From: Ulvibacter litoralis
GTDB lineage: Bacteria; Bacteroidota; Bacteroidia; Flavobacteriales; Flavobacteriaceae
DNA length: 64,000 bases
Direction: 5' to 3'
Assembly (NCBI RefSeq): GCF_900102055.1
Contig: NZ_FNBA01000004.1
Coordinates: forward strand, 220,705 to 284,704
In this document: positions 14,758-23,461 of the stretch, one piece after another
Position numbering within the stretch: the first letter of the stretch is position 1
Layout: every line of letters starts with the position of its first letter
The notes under the pieces: generated by a model
The model's input: only the letters and a program-made list of their open reading frames with translations
What the model was told of the DNA's origin: nothing
Databases searched by the model: none
Translations under genes and position numbers: made by a program

Positions 14758-16725
14758 ATGTTCATGGATAAATTAAAACAAAAGTTTTTTAATAATCTCT
14801 ATACAGGAGATAATAAGTTAAAAATACTAGACCAGCGTTACTTACCGCGCTGGGCTGTTATTTTATTAGATGTTCTTTTTTGTATTTTTTCTATGGGGGT
14901 TGCATACTTTGTTCTCTTAGAAACTCCTATGGTTTTTCCTGAAATAGTATCAATACTAGTTCAAGGAACCGTTATAATTGCTTTAAATATAATTTTCTTT
15001 TTTGTCTTCAAAACGTATTCGGGTATTATTCGCCACTCTACGTTTATGGATATTTTTAAACTAGCGTTTTCTTCTTTCTTTACAGCAATAACGGTAATTT
15101 CCATTAGCTACATTTACTTTTTTACAAGTGGCAGCAAATTGTTTTTAAGCACTTTTGTGTTGCTCTACATGTTACTTTCTTTTACTACAATGTTACTTTT
15201 TAGAATTTCAGTAAAAGAAGTATATCAATTTATGAAGAATAGCTCTGTTGGTAGCTTCAAAAAAAGGGTTGCCATTGTTGGAGTAGATGATCACACCATT
15301 TCTTTAGGGAAAGCATTAACTACAGAGTCTAATCTGCCTTTTCAATTGGTAGGGTTTTTAAGTGAAAGCTTTGGATCTAAGCGATATAAAATTTTAGGCA
15401 AACCCGTCATTCCCCTAAAAGATAACTTTGCAGAGGTAATTTCTGTTCACCAAATTGATGGAATATTAATTATAAGTGAATCACTTACAAGTAAGGAGAA
15501 AAACCAAATCGTAGATGAATGTTTGGCTAACAATGTTGAAATGTTTAATGTTCCACTATTAGAAACTTGGAATAAGAAAGAAGACATTCAGAGTCAGATA
15601 AAACCAATTCAGATTGAAGATTTATTAGATAGAGATCCTATTTTAATTGAAAGTGACTCTATAAAGAATGATTTACACGGTAAAACAATTTTAGTAACGG
15701 GTGGTGCAGGATCTATTGGAAGTGAAATAGTACGGCAAATTGCCGAATTTGATCCTAAATTGATTGTTGTGTTAGATCAAGCAGAATCAGCTTTGCATGA
15801 ACTTGAAATTTACTTAATACAAAACTATCCAAAGCTCAATTTCATTACAGAATTAGCTAACATTAGCAACATGTATCGTTTGGAAATGCTTTTCGATAAG
15901 TATGATTTCGAAATGGTCTATCATGCCGCTGCTTATAAACACGTTCCTTTGATTGAAAGAAACCCTTTAGAGGCAATTTATGTAAATATTCTAGGAACGG
16001 TAAATCTTTCAGTGCTCTCTGTAAAACATAATATCGACAAGTTTGTAATGGTTTCTACAGATAAAGCTGTAAACCCAACCAATGTAATGGGAGCTTCAAA
16101 ACGAGCTGCAGAAATGTATGTGCAGTCGCTTCAGAATAGCAATAAAGATTTAAAGACAAGATTTATTACCACACGTTTTGGAAATGTATTAGGATCTAAT
16201 GGATCTGTAATTCCACATTTCAGAAAACAAATCACTCAAGGGGGACCAGTTACCGTTACACATAAGGATATTATTAGATATTTCATGACCATTCCAGAAG
16301 CGTGTCAGCTAGTGTTACAAGCAGGTACCATGGGAGTTGGAGGAGAAATTTTCGTGTTTGATATGGGGAAACCCATTAGAATTCTCGATATGGCAGAACG
16401 GATGATTCGTCTTTCTGGATTTGAGCCTTATGAGGATATTGATATTAAAATCACAGGACTTCGTCCTGGAGAGAAATTGTATGAAGAGTTGTTGAATGAT
16501 ACTTCAACGGTATTGCCTACACATCATCCAAAAATTATGATTTCTAAAGTTCCTTGCGGTGCTTTTGAAGAAATCAATAAAAAAATGAAAACCTTAATTA
16601 AGACAGCTACACGTCATAAGGACAGTCAAGTTGTAAAACTCTTAAAAGACTTAGTTCCAGAATTTATTAGTGAAAATTCAGAATTTGAGGTTCTTGATAC
16701 TACTTCATTTATAAAAAAAGAATAG
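14758..16725 (+). CDS. pglF: PglF-like membrane-bound UDP-GlcNAc 4,6-dehydratase (FlaA1/WbpM family)
   Basis: 655 residues. Four N-terminal membrane helices (about 31-55, 65-88, 100-122 and 128-148) precede a CoA-binding-like Rossmann domain (about 165-290) and a catalytic SDR domain with GGAGSIG at 315-321, STDKA with TDK at 434-436, and M444/K448 in place of Tyr-x3-Lys. These retaining dehydratases make the 4-keto-6-deoxy intermediate for bacillosamine on the inner membrane. Together with PglE, PglD and PglC the pathway from UDP-GlcNAc to bacillosamine-PP-undecaprenol is complete. A second ATG lies two codons downstream and either may be used. Confidence 0.92.
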   Translation: MFMDKLKQKFFNNLYTGDNKLKILDQRYLPRWAVILLDVLFCIFSMGVAYFVLLETPMVFPEIVSILVQGTVIIALNIIFFFVFKTYSGIIRHSTFMDIFKLAFSSFFTAITVISISYIYFFTSGSKLFLSTFVLLYMLLSFTTMLLFRISVKEVYQFMKNSSVGSFKKRVAIVGVDDHTISLGKALTTESNLPFQLVGFLSESFGSKRYKILGKPVIPLKDNFAEVISVHQIDGILIISESLTSKEKNQIVDECLANNVEMFNVPLLETWNKKEDIQSQIKPIQIEDLLDRDPILIESDSIKNDLHGKTILVTGGAGSIGSEIVRQIAEFDPKLIVVLDQAESALHELEIYLIQNYPKLNFITELANISNMYRLEMLFDKYDFEMVYHAAAYKHVPLIERNPLEAIYVNILGTVNLSVLSVKHNIDKFVMVSTDKAVNPTNVMGASKRAAEMYVQSLQNSNKDLKTRFITTRFGNVLGSNGSVIPHFRKQITQGGPVTVTHKDIIRYFMTIPEACQLVLQAGTMGVGGEIFVFDMGKPIRILDMAERMIRLSGFEPYEDIDIKITGLRPGEKLYEELLNDTSTVLPTHHPKIMISKVPCGAFEEINKKMKTLIKTATRHKDSQVVKLLKDLVPEFISENSEFEVLDTTSFIKKE

Positions 16726-16783
16726 TATATTTATCATACTACTAACCCTCTTTTGTCTATTGTAAAAGACTTTATTCTTATTT

Positions 16784-18187
16784 ATGGAAAAGCAGATTTT
16801 TATTTTTTTTAGTTGTTTTCTGCTTTCATTACCCTTACACTCCCAAGAGGCAACAACAGTAAATTTAGAGAGTGAAAATCATAAACCGTTTGAAAATAAA
16901 GGACTCGTTCTTGATTTTTTTGAGATATCAGGATTAGCATTAGTAGCTAATGATGATTCTCTTCCATTTTGGATGTATCGTAATACGAACGATAGAATGC
17001 GTTCCCAAACCAATGCTATGGGACTTTTACGCGGAAGCGCCTCTTATTACTTTTCAGAAACTAGTTATATAGAAGTTGGGGCTGGTGTGGTCGCTGCAGA
17101 TGGTTTTGATGATACAACCATACATCGTGATGAATTGTATCTATCTTATCAGAATTCTTGGTTAAAAGCTACGCTAGGAAGTAAGACTCCTTTTCAAAAA
17201 TACCAAGGATTGTCTATTGTTGGCGATAATTTTTTACTTTCGGGAAATGCAAGAGCATTGCCAGGACTTATTATAGAAGCAAATAACCCTATTCAATTAC
17301 TAAAAGGGTTAGAATTAGATTGGGCAATAGCACATTATAGTTTAAATGATGACCGCTATGTAGACGATGCTATGGTTCATTATAAACGGTTGGGATTAAC
17401 CTATGGAATTAATGAAAAAAATCGTTTTTCAGCAGGGATAGAACATTATGCGCAATGGGGAGGAACCTCGCCAGAATTTGGAAAATTGCCAAATTCTTTT
17501 AATGATTTTTTGAAAGTCTTTATAGCTTCGAACGCTAACGAAGATGCACCTTTAGGAGATCAATTAAATGGACTAGGAAATCATTTAGGAATATACAATT
17601 TTGAATATATTCATAACTCAGAATCAGGATATTTAAAGATGTATCATCAACACCCTTTTGAAGATGGGTCAGGTTCTGCATTTAAAAATTTCCCGGATGG
17701 TATTTGGGGGTTGTATATTGGACCGAACACCAAAGATTATGACAGTTTTGTAACAGGTTTTTTAATTGAATTTGTACAAACTACCAATCAAAGTGGGGCT
17801 GCAAATGAAGGCAGTTCTCGGGATAATTATTTTAACAATTCTATTTATGCATCTGGATGGACCTACCACCAAACAACTATCGGAATTCCATTACTAGTTC
17901 CTTATGAATCTAGGAATTCTATTAGAAACAACAAATCTAGAGGGATTAATCTTGGAATTGCCATGGGGCATAAAAGATGGTCGTTCAAATCAAAAGTTAG
18001 TTTTGTAGAAAATTTTGGTTCATTTGCAGACCCAATAGATCCTAAAGAAAGAGCTGTTTATAGTTATATAAACACAAAGTATTCTCTCGATACATATGGG
18101 AGTATTTCTCTTTTATTGGGATATGATTATAGCAATCAGAATGAAGATAATTTTGGTGGAGGGCTTCAGTACAGTTATAAATTTTAA
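16784..18187 (+). CDS. Capsule assembly Wzi-family outer membrane protein
   Basis: 467 residues with a signal peptide cleaved after LPLHSQ (about residue 21) and amphipathic beta strands throughout, ending in an aromatic residue (SYKF), as outer-membrane barrels do. Regions such as FWMYRNTNDR near the N-terminus, GSKTPFQKYQGLS and KMYHQHPFEDGSG are typical of the Bacteroidota capsule-assembly Wzi family. In Klebsiella, Wzi binds capsule at the surface. Its place at the end of the biosynthetic locus supports a role in anchoring or export of the polymer encoded upstream. It follows the pglF stop by 58 bases with no clear promoter. Confidence 0.87.
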   Translation: MEKQIFIFFSCFLLSLPLHSQEATTVNLESENHKPFENKGLVLDFFEISGLALVANDDSLPFWMYRNTNDRMRSQTNAMGLLRGSASYYFSETSYIEVGAGVVAADGFDDTTIHRDELYLSYQNSWLKATLGSKTPFQKYQGLSIVGDNFLLSGNARALPGLIIEANNPIQLLKGLELDWAIAHYSLNDDRYVDDAMVHYKRLGLTYGINEKNRFSAGIEHYAQWGGTSPEFGKLPNSFNDFLKVFIASNANEDAPLGDQLNGLGNHLGIYNFEYIHNSESGYLKMYHQHPFEDGSGSAFKNFPDGIWGLYIGPNTKDYDSFVTGFLIEFVQTTNQSGAANEGSSRDNYFNNSIYASGWTYHQTTIGIPLLVPYESRNSIRNNKSRGINLGIAMGHKRWSFKSKVSFVENFGSFADPIDPKERAVYSYINTKYSLDTYGSISLLLGYDYSNQNEDNFGGGLQYSYKF

Positions 18188-18266
18188 GAAATTCTGATTT
18201 TCTTGGGAAATTATTTCAATCGTAAGGACGTATTGTCGAAACTTTGACTCCTTTCGTCGAAAAATA

Positions 18267-18330
18267 TATTTGAAATTTAAAATACTTCTATTAGATTTAA
18301 TATAAGTTTAACTTTGTATTTGAAATTTAA
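18267..18330. repeat. Direct 14-bp repeat upstream of response regulator gene
   Basis: TATTTGAAATTTAA occurs at 18267-18280 and again at 18317-18330, exactly 50 bases apart (about five helical turns). The second copy lies just downstream of the promoter box at 18309. Such spacing would suit a regulator binding two sites on one DNA face, but the repeat is AT-only in part and may be chance. Confidence 0.6.
18309..18316 (+). promoter_or_regulatory. Promoter -7 box TAACTTTG for the 18337 response regulator
   Basis: TAACTTTG matches TAnnTTTG and lies 20 bases before the ATG at 18337. No good TTG -33 element is seen at the expected distance. Confidence 0.5.
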
Positions 18331-18336
18331 TTAAAT

Positions 18337-18765
18337 ATGAAGCAATCGGTGAATTGTGTTTTATTAGTAGATGATGATAAAGCTACTAATTTTTTTAATA
18401 AAATGGTAGTAAATAGACATGGAGGCTTCTCTCATGTAGTCTCTACTCAAAGTGGCTTAGAAGCATTAGAATATCTTAAAGAGGTTAACAATGCGAAAAA
18501 AGTAAAACCCGACTTAATATTTCTAGATATTAACATGCCAGCAATGAATGGTTGGGAATTTCTCATTGAATTTGAAAAATTTGATAATGCCTTTACTGAT
18601 ACCATTAAAGTAATTTTATTATCCACATCTTCAGACCCAGCAGATGTAAAAAAATCTATAGATAAGCATCCTGTAGATGATTATATAAACAAACCGCTTT
18701 CATTTCCACTTCTCAATGAAGTGTTGGCAAATCATTTTGCTAACAAAGTAGAAATCGGTTGTTGA
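18337..18765 (+). CDS. Single-domain response regulator (CheY-like receiver)
   Basis: 142 residues, one receiver domain and no output domain. The acidic pocket VDDDK is near residues 11-15, the phospho-acceptor is Asp64 in FLDINMPAMNGWEFL, the switch Ser/Thr lies in LLSTSSDP, and the conserved lysine in YINKPL. It would act by phosphorylation in a relay or by protein interaction. It stands just upstream of a TonB-dependent receptor and a YfiR-type histidine kinase, which is the obvious phospho-donor candidate. A second regulator of the same kind (LDINMPEMNG) is at 27586 on the other strand. A TAnnTTTG promoter precedes it. Confidence 0.92.
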   Translation: MKQSVNCVLLVDDDKATNFFNKMVVNRHGGFSHVVSTQSGLEALEYLKEVNNAKKVKPDLIFLDINMPAMNGWEFLIEFEKFDNAFTDTIKVILLSTSSDPADVKKSIDKHPVDDYINKPLSFPLLNEVLANHFANKVEIGC

Positions 18766-18825
18766 AAAATGCCCTTTTAAATTTATTTGGGGTCACTTCA
18801 AAATAAATTAAAATAAAAGAATAAC

Positions 18826-21597
18826 GTGCCTAATAATACCCAACTACCCAATAAAAAAGTAACAAATTCATTTAAAAACACTTTTAAAAATAGAAACTTA
18901 GTATTAAGTTTTATTTTTTCATCTGTTTTTTTTCTATTTTCAATAGAAAGTTATGCTCAATCTCGAGCGACTATTTCTGGTAATATTTCAGATCAATTTG
19001 GAAACTTACCAGGAGCCAGAGTAAGTATTGAGGGAACGATTCAAACTACAACGACCGACGTAAATGGTAACTATTCATTTTCCGTAGAAGAAGGGACGTA
19101 TATCTTAACGACTCAATTTGTTATGTATAATACACTGTCTAAATCTGTGACAGTTGAAGTTGGAGAGGAGGCTATTTTAAATTTCGAATTAGAAACGGCT
19201 TTTTCAATAGATCAACCTGTTTCATTAGGCTCAAGAGCAACCCCAAAATCAAGCTTAAAAACATCGGCTCCTGTAGATGTAATTGGTCCTCAAATAATTT
19301 CAAATTCATCACGAACAGAGCTCAGTGCAGTATTGCATTATTTGGCTCCTTCCTTCCATTCTACACATCAAACTATTGCAGATGGTACAGATCATATAGA
19401 CCCTGCGACCCTTCGCGGATTGGGTACAGATCAAGTATTAGTTCTTATAAATGGAAAAAGAAGGCACAATAGTTCACTGCTTAATGTTAATGGAACTGTA
19501 GGAAGAGGAAGTGTAGGAACCGATTTTAATGCCATTCCGTTAGCAACCATTGAACGCATTGAGATTTTGCGTGAAGGTGCTACATCACAATATGGATCTG
19601 ATGCAATTGCTGGAGTAATTAATATTATTCTGAAAGAACAAACCGAGGTTATAGATATAGATAATCGGGTTTTAATTAATACAGCAGGTGATGGTTTCGA
19701 AAACTATTCGTCAGGTAATTTTGGGCTGAAGATTGGCAATAATGGATTTTTAAATGTTACTGCGGAATATAGAAAACGTAAAGCAACCAATCGTGCAGGT
19801 GATTATACAGGAACTGTATATTCTAACAACCCTTCTGAAGATGCTGTTTTAATTGAAGAAAATGATTTTTTTGGACAAACTCAATATTCGGGGAAACGAG
19901 TAATGGAAATTGGTAATGCTGAAACTCAAAATTTAGCCCTTTATTTTAATGGTGAGTTTCAAATGACTCCAACCGCAACCATTTACCTTCATGGTGGTAG
20001 AAATTACAGGGAAGGAAAGTCTAAGGGATTTTTTAGATTTCCAAAAGAAACAGATCGTGTTGTTCCAGAATTATTTCCAAATGGTTTTTCCCCTGAAATT
20101 CTTACCGATATTCAGGATGATGCAATTGTAGTTGGAATCAAAGGAGTTAAAAATGAATTTAACATCGATTTTAGTCACTCTATTGGTGGAAACAGAATTG
20201 ATTATACCGTAAACAACTCGAATAATGCATCTTTAGGGATTGCGTCTCCAAGAACATTCTATTCTGGAGGTTTCGCCTACCATCAAAATACAACAAATCT
20301 AGACCTTGCAAGACAATTTAAGTTTTTAAAAGGAATTAGTGTTGCTTTTGGTGCTGAGTTACGCGTAGAAAATTATCAAATCATTGCAGGAGAAGAAGCG
20401 TCTTATATTACTGGTGAAAGCACGTATGTAGATCAAGATGGTGTGGAAAGACCAAGAATTTCTGGAGCTCAAATATTTCCAGGAATACAACCAGAGAATG
20501 AGCTGAGTAGGTTTAGAACCAATAGCGCAGGTTATTTGGATATTGAAACGAATATAACAGATAACCTTTTATTTAAAACTGGAGGACGTTATGAGTCCTC
20601 TAACGATTTTGGAAGTCAAGGAGTTTATAAACTTTCTAGTCGGTATCGTATCAATGATCATTTAAGTATTAGAGGGTCTTATTCAAAAGGATTTAGAGCT
20701 CCTTCATTGCATCAAGTGTTTTTTCAGAATATCAGTTCTCAGTTTATTGATGGCGATATTGTACAAGTGGGGACTTTTAACAATGAAAGTGCTGTTGCTA
20801 CAGAAGCCTTTAAAATTGAGCGATTGCGAGCAGAAATATCAAAACATTTTAGTGCTGGCTTAAGTGGGAAACTTGATGATCGATTTACATATAGTCTAGA
20901 TTATTACCTCATTAATATTAAAGATCGTATTGTATTATCTGGACAGTTTTCTGAAGGGTATGAAACGGTATTAGCTCCTTTCAATGTAGGTGCCGCACAA
21001 TTCTTTACAAATGCGATAGATTCAAGAACAATGGGGGGAGATATTTCTATTCATTACAAAAAATCGGATGCCAATGGTGCTTTTAATGGGTCGTTATCGG
21101 CTAACATTACAAATACCCAAGTAGTTGGACCAATAAAGGTTTCTTCTTCATTAGAAGGGCAAGAATCTGTTGTTTTTAATAGAGAAGAAATTGCTAGAGT
21201 TGAGAAAGCTCAGCCTAATTTCAAGCTTACTTCAATGCTATCTTATGAGTTTGATAAATATAAACTTCAATTGGGAAATACACTTTTTGGAGAGGTTCAA
21301 TACTTACATCCAGATGATGGAGATCCTAAAAATTGGATAATAAATGAATACACAGGACTTGTAGAAACTCGAGATCAGACTTTTTCTCCGAAAGTTCTTA
21401 CAGATATTTCAGTAGCTTATCAGTTTAATGACAATATAAAAGCTACATTAGGGGGGAATAATATTGCCAATGTTTACCCAGATGCACATACACATTCCGC
21501 AAATAGAGATCAGGGTAATTTTGTATACAGTAGACGTGTACAACAATTTGGTGTAAGCGGTGCTAATTATTATTTTAGATTATTATTACGTTTATGA
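18826..21597 (+). CDS. TonB-dependent outer membrane receptor
   Basis: 923 residues. A long N-terminal signal region ends in FSIESYAQS (about residue 46). A carboxypeptidase-regulatory-like domain (about 48-128, ATISGNISDQFGNLPGARVSIEG) is followed by a plug domain (about 145-270, with RGLGTDQVLVLINGKRRH and IERIEILREGATSQYGSDAIAGVINI) and a 22-stranded barrel ending in FRLLLRL. It takes up a large substrate such as a siderophore, cobalamin or glycan using TonB energy. No SusD partner follows, which argues against a standard glycan Sus pair. The start is GTG 18826, the only candidate ahead of the signal segment. Its stop overlaps the start of the next kinase gene by four bases (ATGA). Confidence 0.92.
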   Translation: MPNNTQLPNKKVTNSFKNTFKNRNLVLSFIFSSVFFLFSIESYAQSRATISGNISDQFGNLPGARVSIEGTIQTTTTDVNGNYSFSVEEGTYILTTQFVMYNTLSKSVTVEVGEEAILNFELETAFSIDQPVSLGSRATPKSSLKTSAPVDVIGPQIISNSSRTELSAVLHYLAPSFHSTHQTIADGTDHIDPATLRGLGTDQVLVLINGKRRHNSSLLNVNGTVGRGSVGTDFNAIPLATIERIEILREGATSQYGSDAIAGVINIILKEQTEVIDIDNRVLINTAGDGFENYSSGNFGLKIGNNGFLNVTAEYRKRKATNRAGDYTGTVYSNNPSEDAVLIEENDFFGQTQYSGKRVMEIGNAETQNLALYFNGEFQMTPTATIYLHGGRNYREGKSKGFFRFPKETDRVVPELFPNGFSPEILTDIQDDAIVVGIKGVKNEFNIDFSHSIGGNRIDYTVNNSNNASLGIASPRTFYSGGFAYHQNTTNLDLARQFKFLKGISVAFGAELRVENYQIIAGEEASYITGESTYVDQDGVERPRISGAQIFPGIQPENELSRFRTNSAGYLDIETNITDNLLFKTGGRYESSNDFGSQGVYKLSSRYRINDHLSIRGSYSKGFRAPSLHQVFFQNISSQFIDGDIVQVGTFNNESAVATEAFKIERLRAEISKHFSAGLSGKLDDRFTYSLDYYLINIKDRIVLSGQFSEGYETVLAPFNVGAAQFFTNAIDSRTMGGDISIHYKKSDANGAFNGSLSANITNTQVVGPIKVSSSLEGQESVVFNREEIARVEKAQPNFKLTSMLSYEFDKYKLQLGNTLFGEVQYLHPDDGDPKNWIINEYTGLVETRDQTFSPKVLTDISVAYQFNDNIKATLGGNNIANVYPDAHTHSANRDQGNFVYSRRVQQFGVSGANYYFRLLLRL

Positions 21598-23429
21598 TTT
21601 TAAAAAAAGAAAACTTATTTTTACTTAAAAGCAATTCGCCTTTTGTTTTCTTTTTCTTCATTTTATGTGGTTCTCAAGCCTTATTTTCTCAAAACAATAC
21701 GGAAGAAGAGATTAAACGCCTACAACGCGCCATTTTCATTACTAATTTTTCACAACAGATAATTTGGCCCGACATTGAAGACAATCGCGTTTTTAAAATA
21801 GGAGTCCTTGGACCAGACCGAACCGTGCTAGATATACAATCGCTTGCACAACAACGAAGAATTTATAATAAAAAAGTAGAAGTAAAACGCTTCTCATTAG
21901 TGAAGGATATTGACGATATTCAAGTATTGTATGTAAATAATAAATACAATTATGATATCGAATACATTCTAAAAAAGATTGCAAACAAACCTATTTTATT
22001 AATTACTGAAGATTATGAATACAATACTTCCATGATTAATATGGTGAATATAGGAATGAGTTTTGAATATGAAATTAATTCAGAACTGTTACGAAAGCAT
22101 GGATTTATTGTTTCACCTTCTTTAAGAGAACACTCCATTACCACTGCTGAAAAATGGAAGGATCTATACCTTTCTACGGAAAAGTCGTTAAAATTGGCTT
22201 CGGAAAAAACACAAACTCAACAGCAACTTTTAGAAAAGAAAAATAAACAGTTAAAAAACCAGAAGGAAACAATTAACCTTCAGCAAAATGAACTTGTTTT
22301 AAACGAAGAGCAAGCAAGCATTGAACGTAAAAAGTTATTAAAAACACTGTCAGAATCAAATGAGTTTCATACTAAAAAGTATGAAGAAAAACTTGCTATC
22401 GAACGTGAATTGGAAGAAAACATTCAGCAGCAAATCAATTTTATAAAATACCAAGAACGTATTATAGATAGCAGTAATGCGCAAATAAGTCTTAAAACAG
22501 AGTTTCTTGAGCTTCAACGAAAAGAAATAGCTGAAAAAGAAATTATTTTAAACGATAAAGTTTCAGAAATAGATTCTCAAAAAAAGGCAAACCTACTTTT
22601 ATTGGCCTTGTTAGCAATAGTCTTAATTGCTAGTTTTATTATTTATAGAAATTATCTTTCGAATAAAAAATTAAACAAATTATTAAGTGCTCAAAAACTA
22701 CAGGTTGAATTACAGTCTTTAGCATTGGAACAAAAAAATAGGGATTTAGAACAATTCGCTTACATTGCGAGTCATGATTTAAAAGAACCCCTGAACAGTA
22801 TATCTAGTTTGATTGATATTTTACAGCAAGAATACGGTAATAAGTTTGACGACGTTGGTAATCAAAGTTTGGAATATGTAAAGAGTTCTAGCGATCGTAT
22901 GAGAGATCTTATTGATGCGTTGCTATCATATTCCCGACTTGGTGTATTAAAAGAAGAGGTGACGGTTAATACAGAAGATTTGATAGTAGGTATTCAGGAG
23001 GACTTAAAATTCCGTATAGATGAAAAGAAAGCTTTAATTGTTACTGAAAATTTACCTGTTATCACAGGATCTCCAACTGAGTTGCGAATGTTATTTCAAA
23101 ATTTAATTGGAAACGCTTTAAAGTTTGTTGCTGAAGATGTTCAACCTAGAGTTGAAATTTCATGTTCAAAAATTTATACCCCCAAAAGTCAAACGAAAGG
23201 AGTTTGGGAATTTGCAATTAAAGACAATGGTATTGGTATTGCAAAAAAATACCACGAACGTGTTTTTTCAATTTTTCAAAGACTTCATGCGCGCGATACT
23301 TATGAAGGAACCGGAATTGGCCTAGCGCACTGCAAAAAAATTGTAGAAGCGCACGGCGGAAAAATTAGAATTGAATCTAGTGAAGGAAATGGAGCTACTT
23401 TTTATTTTACAATCCCTTTTCAAGAGTAG
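21594..23429 (+). CDS. YfiR-domain transmembrane sensor histidine kinase
   Basis: 611 residues: signal-anchor/signal peptide to about residue 32, periplasmic YfiR (DUF4154) domain about 38-178 (RLQRAIFITNFSQQIIWP, VLYVN, ILLITED), a long coiled coil about 190-330, one membrane helix about 332-352, HisKA with His394 in IASHDLKEPLNSI, and a HATPase domain with NALKF, DNGIGI and GTGIGLAHCKK. In Pseudomonas, YfiR is a separate periplasmic repressor of the cyclase YfiN; here the domain is fused to a kinase. The ATGA overlap with the TonB-dependent receptor makes translational coupling very likely, so the kinase probably monitors receptor status or its substrate. The response regulator at 18337 is the likely partner. 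Confidence 0.88.
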   Translation: MILKKENLFLLKSNSPFVFFFFILCGSQALFSQNNTEEEIKRLQRAIFITNFSQQIIWPDIEDNRVFKIGVLGPDRTVLDIQSLAQQRRIYNKKVEVKRFSLVKDIDDIQVLYVNNKYNYDIEYILKKIANKPILLITEDYEYNTSMINMVNIGMSFEYEINSELLRKHGFIVSPSLREHSITTAEKWKDLYLSTEKSLKLASEKTQTQQQLLEKKNKQLKNQKETINLQQNELVLNEEQASIERKKLLKTLSESNEFHTKKYEEKLAIERELEENIQQQINFIKYQERIIDSSNAQISLKTEFLELQRKEIAEKEIILNDKVSEIDSQKKANLLLLALLAIVLIASFIIYRNYLSNKKLNKLLSAQKLQVELQSLALEQKNRDLEQFAYIASHDLKEPLNSISSLIDILQQEYGNKFDDVGNQSLEYVKSSSDRMRDLIDALLSYSRLGVLKEEVTVNTEDLIVGIQEDLKFRIDEKKALIVTENLPVITGSPTELRMLFQNLIGNALKFVAEDVQPRVEISCSKIYTPKSQTKGVWEFAIKDNGIGIAKKYHERVFSIFQRLHARDTYEGTGIGLAHCKKIVEAHGGKIRIESSEGNGATFYFTIPFQE

Positions 23430-23445
23430 GTTTTACCATTTCGAC

Positions 23446-23453
23446 TATCTTTG
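23446..23453 (+). promoter_or_regulatory. Promoter -7 box TATCTTTG before the COG2509 gene
   Basis: TATCTTTG is an exact TAnnTTTG match. It lies between the kinase stop and the ATG at 23462, eight bases before that ATG, implying a leaderless or nearly leaderless transcript. Confidence 0.5.
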
Positions 23454-23461
23454 GCCTTTAG

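Noticed and set aside
16726..16783. Promoter before the Wzi gene
   Set aside because: No TAnnTTTG match was found; read-through from the upstream operon is sufficient.
18826..21597. SusC/SusD glycan-uptake locus
   Set aside because: No SusD-like lipoprotein or glycoside hydrolase follows the receptor; a kinase does.
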